Shown here: positions 1-4,777 of the stretch, piece after piece
How the letters are laid out: each line of letters opens with the position of its first letter
How positions within the stretch are numbered: position 1 is the first letter of the stretch
Origin: Fusobacterium_C sp036516095
GTDB lineage: Bacteria > Fusobacteriota > Fusobacteriia > Fusobacteriales > Fusobacteriaceae
Direction: 5' to 3'
DNA length: 8,562 nt
Assembly: GCF_036516095.1 (NCBI RefSeq)
Contig: NZ_DATBUM010000161.1
Coordinates: 1-8,562, forward strand
Notes under the pieces: model-generated
The model's database searches: none
Told to the model about the DNA's origin: nothing
Seen by the model: the letters and a program-made list of their open reading frames with translations, nothing else
Made by a program: the position numbers and the translations under genes

Positions 1-92
1 CCTAAAGCATATCCAAGACGTAAAGCAATATCTACCGTTAATTCACGATTTGCTTCCCCCCGTATTCCGTCCGTACCAAAATATTTTCTCAT
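1..92 (-). CDS. glmM: Phosphoglucosamine mutase, N-terminal fragment (runs off the left edge)
   Basis: Only the first 30 codons are present. They read MRKYFGTDGIRGEANRELTV and onward, which is the characteristic start of GlmM; the FGTDGIRG segment is the family's N-terminal phosphosugar-mutase signature. GlmM converts glucosamine-6-phosphate to glucosamine-1-phosphate in the cytoplasm, on the way to UDP-N-acetylglucosamine for peptidoglycan and LPS. The ATG overlaps the TGA stop of the upstream membrane-protein gene as ATGA (89-92), so translation is probably coupled. An AGGAG at 105-109 lies 12 nt from the start, rather far for a Shine-Dalgarno site. The catalytic serine loop and the rest of the enzyme lie outside the window, so completeness cannot be judged. 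Confidence 0.93.
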   Translation of the reverse strand, partial: MRKYFGTDGIRGEANRELTVDIALRLGYAL

Positions 93-631
93 AAGCTTTG
101 TTTTCTCCTATTTTCTTTGAAATTTGGAACTCGTAATCGCAACTTTGCGACGAAAACTCCTATAATCAATCCGGATACTACTCCTAACAATAAAAATCCG
201 AAAATAAAAATCATAATCGATTTTGACTGCAAGGCAATATTCCGAAACAATAAAAAATACACGACTACTAATTGTACCATATTGTGAAAGGTTGCCGATA
301 TACAACTAATGGAAATAATGGAAAGATATTTTCTGGCACGATATAGTATTGTTGTCAAACACAAACTTAAAAATCCGGAACATAAACTGACCAAAAATCC
401 AGGACTGAACATAGTTCCTAACATCAAGGCTTGAATAAAAATCCGAAGTAGCAACACTTCAAAGGCCATTTTTTTATCCCATTTTTCTAAAATCACTAAA
501 ATAATAATATTCGAGAACCCGAATTTCATCCATGGAAAAGGCTTTGGAATCAAACTCTCCAAGAGAGAAAGATACAAAGCCAGCAAAACAAAGGTGGCGA
601 TGTACAGCTCTCTTTTTCTCTTTCTTTCCAT
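89..631 (-). CDS. Gx transporter / heptaprenyl diphosphate synthase component I-like membrane protein
   Basis: The 180-residue protein is very hydrophobic, with about five or six membrane segments (roughly residues 10-27, 37-49, 56-73, 77-97, 104-130, 138-162) and basic ends (MERKRKR at the start, ENRRKQ near the end). It resembles the family named Gx transporter or Hpre_diP_synt_I: the KFGFSN stretch at 36-41 matches the family's KLGLAN-type motif and FHNMVQ at 115-120 matches its HN..Q motif. The family is poorly characterised. Its size and topology resemble the substrate-binding S components of ECF vitamin transporters, and the old 'heptaprenyl synthase component' name rests on little. It starts 2 nt after the purB stop, with AAGGG (639-643) 7 nt upstream, and overlaps glmM by 4 nt. 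Neighbouring glmM and lepB hint at an envelope role, but the substrate is unknown. Confidence 0.75.
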   Translation of the reverse strand: MERKRKRELYIATFVLLALYLSLLESLIPKPFPWMKFGFSNIIILVILEKWDKKMAFEVLLLRIFIQALMLGTMFSPGFLVSLCSGFLSLCLTTILYRARKYLSIISISCISATFHNMVQLVVVYFLLFRNIALQSKSIMIFIFGFLLLGVVSGLIIGVFVAKLRLRVPNFKENRRKQSL

Positions 632-633
632 AA

Positions 634-2067
634 TTATACCCTTAATTCAGCATTCATTCCCAATTGATCTTGATTCTTTTCCAGAATTGGCTGAATTTCC
701 CGTTCTAAAAAATCTAAGACTTGTTCTGCAGCAAATCCTGTAAAACTCTTCGGATTTAGAATTTCCAACAATCGTTCTTTATCCAACTGAAAATAATCAT
801 CCGCTAAAATTCTATCGATTAAATCATTCTCTTTTCCTTCCACTTTCACTTGTTTTCCGGCTTCCATAGAATGCTGACGAATTCTTTCATGCAATTCCTG
901 TCTGTCTCCGCCTCGTTTTACACATTCCATAATGATATATTCCGTCGCCATGAAAGGAAGTTCCGACATAATTCTTTTTTCAATCATTTTTGGATAGACT
1001 ACCAAACCGTCCATGATATTTTTCCAAATAATCAAAATCGCATCGACTGCCAAAAAAGCTTGCGGTAAAGATAATCTTTTATTGGCAGAATCATCCAAAG
1101 TTCTTTCAAACCATTGCGTTGCCGCTGTCATTGCAGTACTTTGTTGCAAGGCAATGACAAACTTTGCCAGAGAAGAAATTCTTTCACTTCTCATCGGATT
1201 TCTCTTATATGCCATAGCAGAGGATCCTATTTGATTCTTTTCAAAGGGTTCTTCCACTTCTTTTAAATGTTGTAATAGTCGTAAATCATTGGTAAACTTA
1301 TGGGCACTTTGAGCAATATTTGCCAGTAAATTCATAATCTCGGAATCCACTTTTCTGTCATAGGTTTGTCCTGTCACGAGAAATCTTTTATCAAAGCCCA
1401 TTTTTTCAGTCACTTTTTCATCCAATTCCCTTACCTTTTGGAAATCTCCTTCAAACAAATCCTTAAAACTTGCTTGGGTTCCGGTCGTCCCTTTCACTCC
1501 TCGAAACCGAAGGGTGGAACTTCGAAACTCCAGTTCTTCAAAATCCAGCAATAAACTTTGTAACCAAAGACAAGCCCGTTTTCCGACAGTGGTAAGTTGT
1601 GCCGCTTGAAAATGGGTAAATCCTAATGTCGGTAAGTTTCTGTTTTCTTTGGCAAATTGAGATAATTCCGCCATGACATTTACCATTTTTTGTTTAATTA
1701 AGCTCAGTGCTTCCCGAATTTGAATCAAATCCGTATTATCTCCCACAAAGGCACTGGTAGCTCCCAAATGAATGATGGGCATTGCCAAGGGAGCTTGTGT
1801 CCCGAAAGTATGAACATGAGCCATGACATCATGACGAAACTCTTTTTCTTTTTGACTCGCTAAGGCATAATCAATATGATCTATATTTTCTCGCATTTGT
1901 TGAATTTGTTCTTCTTGAATTTCCAATCCCAATTCTTTTTCAGCTTCCGCCAAAGCAACCCAGAGTTTTCTCCAAGTGGAAAATTTAAAATCCGGAGAAA
2001 AAATCTCCAACATTTCCTTAGAACTATATCTTTCCGCTAAAGGATTGCTATAAATTTTCGTTTCCAT
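634..2067 (-). CDS. purB: Adenylosuccinate lyase (long, animal-like type)
   Basis: This cytoplasmic enzyme of purine synthesis releases fumarate twice: from SAICAR to give AICAR, and from adenylosuccinate to give AMP. The 477-residue protein belongs to the fumarase/aspartase superfamily. Visible motifs are RHDVMAHVH at 78-86 (catalytic His region), TLGFTHFQAAQ at 147-157 with the conserved His152, and the flexible signature loop GSSAMAYKRNP at 281-291 carrying the catalytic serine. The loop has Ala where many family members have Pro (GSSAMPYKRNP). From memory, long stretches (IHLGATS, GDNTDL, RFRGVKGTTGTQASF, QWFERTLDDSAN, LVVYPK) match the human ADSL type closely, and the length is near the human 484 rather than the shorter B. 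subtilis type. The start is supported by GGAG at 2077-2080, 9 nt upstream, with a second purine run closer in. It follows rimI by 13 nt and is probably cotranscribed. Confidence 0.96.
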   Translation of the reverse strand: METKIYSNPLAERYSSKEMLEIFSPDFKFSTWRKLWVALAEAEKELGLEIQEEQIQQMRENIDHIDYALASQKEKEFRHDVMAHVHTFGTQAPLAMPIIHLGATSAFVGDNTDLIQIREALSLIKQKMVNVMAELSQFAKENRNLPTLGFTHFQAAQLTTVGKRACLWLQSLLLDFEELEFRSSTLRFRGVKGTTGTQASFKDLFEGDFQKVRELDEKVTEKMGFDKRFLVTGQTYDRKVDSEIMNLLANIAQSAHKFTNDLRLLQHLKEVEEPFEKNQIGSSAMAYKRNPMRSERISSLAKFVIALQQSTAMTAATQWFERTLDDSANKRLSLPQAFLAVDAILIIWKNIMDGLVVYPKMIEKRIMSELPFMATEYIIMECVKRGGDRQELHERIRQHSMEAGKQVKVEGKENDLIDRILADDYFQLDKERLLEILNPKSFTGFAAEQVLDFLEREIQPILEKNQDQLGMNAELRV

Positions 2068-2080
2068 TCCCCTCTTCTCC

Positions 2081-2491
2081 TCATTTCTTTTCTAAAATAA
2101 TTGCATTTTCTCCATTATCATGATAATACTGTTTTCTTACATAGATTTCTTGAAATCCGTGCCGTTTATAAAATTCTTGTGCCTCGGTATTGCTCTCCCG
2201 TACTTCTAATAAAATCGGTCTTCTTTTTTCCATTTCCAACAACTTCGTCGCCAAACCCTGTCTTCGATTTTCTTCCTTGACAGCAATTTTCATAATCTCC
2301 TGACAATCTATCGAATTCAAAAAAATAGCATAGCCAAGCAAGGTATTCTCTTCTTCTATTCCATACATGGAATAAGCTTCTTCCAATAACATCTGCAAAA
2401 GTTGAGTTTTAGAGTAATAACTTGTCGGAAAATTTTTTTGTTCCAGTTCATACAAAGCGTCTATATCCGCTTGTTCTAATTTTCGTAACAT
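2081..2491 (-). CDS. rimI: Ribosomal-protein-alanine N-acetyltransferase-like GNAT protein
   Basis: A 136-residue GNAT acetyltransferase. The acetyl-CoA pyrophosphate-binding motif is RRQGLA at 76-81, preceded by the beta strand MKIAVKEEN. The C-terminal half has RimI-type motifs: LEVRESN at 95-101, FYKRHGF at 107-113 and the YY pair at 122-123, ending in GENAIILEKK. RimI acetylates the N-terminal alanine of ribosomal protein S18 in E. coli; the substrate here is inferred. The protein is shorter than the E. coli enzyme (148). The shortfall lies between the acetyl-CoA motif and LEVRESN, where only about 16 residues separate Gly79 from the LEVR strand against roughly 25 in typical members. The start codon directly abuts the TAG of lepB, and no strong ribosome binding site is visible, so coupled translation is likely. 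Confidence 0.85.
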   Translation of the reverse strand: MLRKLEQADIDALYELEQKNFPTSYYSKTQLLQMLLEEAYSMYGIEEENTLLGYAIFLNSIDCQEIMKIAVKEENRRQGLATKLLEMEKRRPILLEVRESNTEAQEFYKRHGFQEIYVRKQYYHDNGENAIILEKK

Positions 2492-3439
2492 CTATTTCAC
2501 AAATCCCACTCGGTTCAAAGGCCAGAAACGGAACAATACCTTTCCTGTAATTCTTTCTCGTTTTACAAAACCCCAAATTCGGGAATCTGCACTATGGTCC
2601 GTATTATCTCCCAAGACAAAGTAACAATCCTGCTCCAAATCTTGTTCCACCACTTCTCCCGCCATCAAACGATTTAAACTGCTGCTATCATGTAAAAAGT
2701 CCAAAATAGGTCCCGTTGGCTCTCCATTGACATAAAACTGTAAATTTGGCATGAACATAAATGCTAAAGCGGCATTCTCCATAATTCCTTTTTGAATTTC
2801 ATGAGGATTCAAAGCATTCTCTAAAAAAAGTTGCTTATAATTTGTACTTGGTATCACAGTAATATGATCCCCTTTTTTAGGAACTTTCCATTCTTCGCCT
2901 TCCATTAGACTTCTCGGAATATCCGTAGTACTCGGTAAAATACTATAGCTTCTCTTTTCATTTTTCTGATTGTCGGTATAGACCGCATTTCCCTCGATTT
3001 TTATCATTTCTCCCGGAAGAGCTACAACACGTTTGGTATAATTTTTGCTATCTTCAATAGGCTCTTTAAATACAATAATATCTTCCTTTTTCGGAGCCGT
3101 AAATCGATACACCACCATATTCGCAAGAACTCTGTCTCCAATCTCTATCGTCGGCACCATAGAGGGTGTTGGAATTTTAAAGTTTCCAACATAAAAATGT
3201 TGTAACAAAAGTACCAAAAGCAAAGCGGTCATCAAAGCTTCCGTCACATCAATAACACGTTGAATTCCTTTCTTCACTCCTTCCGCTTGCACATGACATG
3301 TTGCAATAACCCAATTTCCAAATTGAATTCGATACTTTTCTATGATTCCTGCCAATTTTTTCTGTTTCCACCAGATATACAGAAAAAAAGAAGTTACAAG
3401 GACATACACAATTACATTCCATAGAATATGATTTCTCAT
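2492..3439 (-). CDS. lepB: Signal peptidase I
   Basis: This membrane serine protease removes signal peptides from exported proteins on the outer face of the inner membrane. The 315-residue protein has two N-terminal membrane helices (about 6-24 and 66-86) joined by a basic cytoplasmic loop, as in E. coli LepB. The catalytic Ser93 sits in PTPSMVPT just after the second helix, and the catalytic Lys136 in YTKRVVALPGE. The conserved late box is LGDNTDHSADSRIWGFV at 276-292. The segment between Lys136 and that box is about 140 residues, close to E. coli LepB and much longer than the roughly 185-residue Gram-positive enzymes, which suits a two-membrane cell. The ATG has a GGAGTG site at 3449-3454, 9 nt upstream. 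It is the first gene of the minus-strand operon with rimI, purB, the Gx protein and glmM. Confidence 0.96.
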   Translation of the reverse strand: MRNHILWNVIVYVLVTSFFLYIWWKQKKLAGIIEKYRIQFGNWVIATCHVQAEGVKKGIQRVIDVTEALMTALLLVLLLQHFYVGNFKIPTPSMVPTIEIGDRVLANMVVYRFTAPKKEDIIVFKEPIEDSKNYTKRVVALPGEMIKIEGNAVYTDNQKNEKRSYSILPSTTDIPRSLMEGEEWKVPKKGDHITVIPSTNYKQLFLENALNPHEIQKGIMENAALAFMFMPNLQFYVNGEPTGPILDFLHDSSSLNRLMAGEVVEQDLEQDCYFVLGDNTDHSADSRIWGFVKRERITGKVLFRFWPLNRVGFVK

Positions 3440-3448
3440 TTTTTATTT

Positions 3449-3454
3449 CACTCC
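3449..3454 (-). promoter_or_regulatory. Ribosome binding site of lepB
   Basis: GGAGTG on the minus strand, 9 nt before the lepB ATG. It supports the chosen start. Confidence 0.7.
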
Positions 3455-3476
3455 ATTCTTTTTCTTAATCTTTTAT

Positions 3477-3487
3477 ATTTTACCACA
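3477..3487 (-). promoter_or_regulatory. Candidate extended -10 promoter of the lepB operon
   Basis: The minus strand reads TGTGGTAAAAT, a TRTGn extended -10 followed by TAAAAT (hexamer at 3477-3482). No good -35 box lies 17 bp upstream, only a T-run, as is common for extended -10 promoters. It lies between the rplS terminator and lepB, the expected place for the operon promoter. The predicted start is about 30 nt before the lepB ATG. Confidence 0.5.
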
Positions 3488-3515
3488 TTTTAAGCTAAGA
3501 AAAAAGTGTTTTCGA

Positions 3516-3548
3516 GAATAAAAAAAGAGCCTTGTAAAAAGACTCTTT
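3516..3548 (-). terminator. Intrinsic terminator of rplS
   Basis: On the minus strand AAAGAGTC (3541-3548) pairs with GGCTCTTT (3524-3531): eight pairs including one G-T wobble, a 9-nt loop, then a T-rich tail of seven T's. It begins 14 nt after the rplS stop, so it should separate rplS from the lepB operon. Confidence 0.88.
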
Positions 3549-3562
3549 CCTGCTGAAAAAAC

Positions 3563-3913
3563 TTATTTGATGATTTCTTTAATTCTTGCTTTTTTAGCAG
3601 ACAATCCTCGAAGATAATAAAGTTTAGATCTTCGAACTCTTCCGACTTTAAGAACTTCAATTCTGTCAATCATTGGAGAGTTTATCGGAATAATTCTTTC
3701 CACTCCGATTCCGGCACTTACCTTTCTTATTGTGAAAGTCTTCGCAATTCCTCCACCGTTCACTCGAATAACAACTCCTTCAAACAATTGAACTCTTTCT
3801 TTGTTTCCTTCTTTTACTTTGTAGTAAACTCCGATAGTATCCCCTGCTTTGAATTGAGGGATGTCCGTTCTTAAATAGTCTTTTTCCACTAATTGAATTA
3901 GTTTTTCTTTCAT
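3563..3913 (-). CDS. rplS: 50S ribosomal protein L19
   Basis: The 116-residue protein MKEKLIQLVEKDYLRTDIPQ and onward is a typical L19, a large-subunit protein at the interface with the 30S subunit. Family landmarks are the FKAGDTIGVYYKV stretch, LFEGVVIRVNGGG, TIRKVSAGIGVERI and the basic tail GRVRRSKLYYLRGLSAKKARI. The reading frame is open upstream to an ATG at 3997, which would add 28 residues. I reject that start because it falls inside the -10/spacer region of the promoter at 3988-4016, upstream of the likely transcription start near 3981, and because L19 proteins begin at the MKEKL-like segment. The chosen ATG has GAGGAGG at 3919-3925, 5 nt away. The gene is monocistronic, with its own promoter and terminator. 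Confidence 0.96.
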   Translation of the reverse strand: MKEKLIQLVEKDYLRTDIPQFKAGDTIGVYYKVKEGNKERVQLFEGVVIRVNGGGIAKTFTIRKVSAGIGVERIIPINSPMIDRIEVLKVGRVRRSKLYYLRGLSAKKARIKEIIK

Positions 3914-3918
3914 TTCTT

Positions 3919-3925
3919 CCTCCTC
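3919..3925 (-). promoter_or_regulatory. Ribosome binding site that fixes the rplS start
   Basis: The minus strand reads GAGGAGG, 5 nt before the ATG at 3911-3913. A match this strong favours the 116-residue L19 over the longer open frame. Confidence 0.85.
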
Positions 3926-3987
3926 ATTGACATTCATTTTCTCTATTCTCTTAGAAAAAAGCGGAATATCAGTTTTTATACCTTGTA

Positions 3988-4016
3988 ATTCTAACATATT
4001 TCTAACATACTGTCAA
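3988..4016 (-). promoter_or_regulatory. Strong promoter of rplS
   Basis: On the minus strand a perfect TTGACA (4011-4016), a 17-bp spacer and TAGAAT (3988-3993), with TATG one base ahead of the -10 (extended -10). Predicted start is about 3981, giving a leader of about 68 nt. The spacer and -10 lie in a tandem repeat, annotated separately. Confidence 0.88.
3989..4009. repeat. Tandem direct repeat in the rplS promoter
   Basis: TTCTAACATA occurs at 3989-3998 and again at 4000-4009 on the plus strand, exactly 11 bp apart. On the minus strand this is TATGTTAGAA twice. One copy contributes to the -10 and its TG extension; the other lies in the spacer. One-helical-turn spacing could suit a regulator, or could provide two alternative -10 elements. 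Confidence 0.75.
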
Positions 4017-4047
4017 TGAAAATATAGTTTCTTTTTCTTGAAAAATT

Positions 4048-4056
4048 TGATATAAT
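4048..4056 (+). promoter_or_regulatory. Candidate extended -10 promoter of the unknown secreted-protein gene
   Basis: TGATATAAT: a perfect TATAAT (4051-4056) with a TG one base upstream. No clear -35 is present at 16-18 bp spacing. Predicted start is about 4063, and the GAGAGG ribosome site follows at 4076-4081. It is divergent from the rplS promoter. Confidence 0.6.
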
Positions 4057-4086
4057 AAAGCAAAATATTAGAAACGAGAGGCATCG

Positions 4087-4545
4087 ATGATGAAAAAAAT
4101 GAAATTTCTTTTTTTCCTTTTTTTACTTCTTCCTTGGAAATTGTTTGCATTTTCTTCCGAAACAGAAGTCAAAAAATATTATGACATTCCTAAAATTCAA
4201 AAAAATTTCCCAACCAGCAATATTCGAAGACAAAATGCTGCCTATGATGCAGTTACCATTGAAAACGGTTTTCAAGGATATACCATCATATTAGCTCATT
4301 TTAATACTCCTATGCAGGCAAAATCCTTTTTCTATCAAACAATACAGGATGCTGCCAAACAAAATCTAACCATGTTCTTCTCGGAAAACGGCTATACAAC
4401 TCTTTTGGATTTTCATCGTGGAATTGTTTACGGCATTTTATCGGAAAAGGAAGACTGTATTTCCGTTCGCTTTACCAATATAGAAGCTATCAGTGAAATT
4501 TTGCCGATTGTCGATAAGAATATCGACACTTGGAAAATTCTTTAA
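4087..4545 (+). CDS. Secreted protein of unknown function
   Basis: I do not recognise a family. The 152-residue protein starts with a basic stretch (MMKKMK) and a strongly hydrophobic run (7-16), with a plausible signal peptidase I site after KLFA at about residue 21, so it is probably periplasmic. There is no lipobox cysteine. The mature part of about 130 residues is mixed: an aromatic, lysine-rich start (KKYYDIPKIQKNFP), a likely strand-helix unit (GYTIILAHF, then MQAKSFFYQTIQDAAKQ), further strand-like stretches and a single Cys124. This suggests a small alpha/beta domain. The start is ambiguous between two adjacent ATGs at 4087 and 4090; GAGAGG at 4076-4081 lies 5 and 8 nt away, slightly favouring the second. 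It ends 8 nt before the -35 box of the met operon. Link to methionine uptake is unproven. Confidence 0.8.
   Translation: MMKKMKFLFFLFLLLPWKLFAFSSETEVKKYYDIPKIQKNFPTSNIRRQNAAYDAVTIENGFQGYTIILAHFNTPMQAKSFFYQTIQDAAKQNLTMFFSENGYTTLLDFHRGIVYGILSEKEDCISVRFTNIEAISEILPIVDKNIDTWKIL
4509..4528. repeat. Perfect hairpin at the 3' end of the unknown gene
   Basis: TGTCGATA (4509-4516), a 4-nt AGAA loop, then TATCGACA (4521-4528): eight perfect pairs inside the last codons. The nearest T-run (4547-4552) begins 18 nt later, so this is not a standard intrinsic terminator. It could protect the 3' end or act as a protein-binding palindrome. Confidence 0.6.
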
Positions 4546-4553
4546 AATTTTTA

Positions 4554-4582
4554 TTGACAAAAAAAATGAAATCAAGTATACT
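4554..4582 (+). promoter_or_regulatory. Main promoter of the riboswitch-metNIQ transcript
   Basis: TTGACA (4554-4559), a 17-bp spacer, then TATACT (4577-4582): a near-consensus housekeeping promoter. The predicted start is about 4589, just before the 5' strand of riboswitch helix P1. Confidence 0.9.
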
Positions 4583-4597
4583 ATCAAAAATTAAATA

Positions 4598-4679
4598 CCA
4601 TCCAGAGAAACGGAGGGACTGGCCCGATGATGTTTCAGCAACCTACTTTAAGAGTGTGGTGCTAATTCCAGGCAGATGG
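4598..4679 (+). ncRNA. SAM-I (S-box) riboswitch aptamer
   Basis: The region carries the hallmark core of the S-box family: CAGAGA, then CGGAGGGACTGGCCCGATGA (4611-4630), CAGCAACC (4636-4643) and GGTGCTAATTCCA (4658-4670). Helix P1 is CCATC (4598-4602) with GATGG (4675-4679), only five pairs. P2 opens with AAAC (4608-4611) pairing GTTT (4632-4635). The GGAGGGA/GATGA part forms the known kink-turn and SAM pocket. Binding of S-adenosylmethionine stabilises P1. The 3' strand of P1 is shared with an antiterminator, so SAM should switch the downstream metNIQ genes off. The family is established; the on/off mechanism is read from the pairing seen here. Confidence 0.96.
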
Positions 4680-4710
4680 AGATAAATCCTATAAGACTTT
4701 AAATCTCCAT
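4676..4710 (+). promoter_or_regulatory. Antiterminator of the SAM riboswitch
   Basis: ATGGAGAT (4676-4683) can pair perfectly with ATCTCCAT (4703-4710). The first segment overlaps the 3' strand of P1 and the second is the 5' strand of the terminator, so this helix competes with both. It should form when SAM is scarce and allow transcription into metN. Confidence 0.85.
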
Positions 4711-4733
4711 ATCTCTATATGGAGATTTTTTTT
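4701..4733 (+). terminator. Riboswitch-controlled intrinsic terminator upstream of metN
   Basis: AAATCTCCATAT (4701-4712), a CTCT loop, then ATATGGAGATTT (4717-4728): twelve perfect pairs merging into an eight-T tract (4726-4733). The 3' strand repeats the ATGGAGAT of the antiterminator. This is the off state of the riboswitch. Confidence 0.93.
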
Positions 4734-4759
4734 ACACAAATTTAATATACCATTATACT
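4731..4759 (+). promoter_or_regulatory. Possible second promoter downstream of the riboswitch terminator
   Basis: TTTACA (4731-4736, one mismatch to TTGACA), a 17-bp spacer and TATACT (4754-4759, the same -10 as the main promoter). The predicted start is about 4766, inside the metN ribosome site, leaving GGAG at the very 5' end. AT-rich DNA gives such matches by chance, so this is only a candidate. Confidence 0.4.
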
Positions 4760-4762
4760 TAG

Positions 4763-4769
4763 AAAGGAG
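4763..4769 (+). promoter_or_regulatory. Ribosome binding site of metN
   Basis: AAAGGAG, 8 nt before the metN ATG at 4778. It lies outside the terminator hairpin, so control appears to act on transcription rather than on access to this site. Confidence 0.85.
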
Positions 4770-4777
4770 CATCTATT

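Noticed and set aside
628..640. TATAAT-like sequence just before the Gx protein start as a promoter
   Set aside because: No -35 box is present at a suitable distance, and a start there would fall inside the coding sequence; it is more likely chance in AT-rich DNA.
850..1554. Plus-strand open frames opposite purB
   Set aside because: They are antisense to a well-conserved gene, lack ribosome sites and show no recognisable protein features.
3914..3997. A 28-residue N-terminal extension of L19 from ATG 3997
   Set aside because: That ATG lies in the promoter, upstream of the likely transcription start, and L19 proteins begin at the MKEKL-like segment, which has a strong ribosome site.
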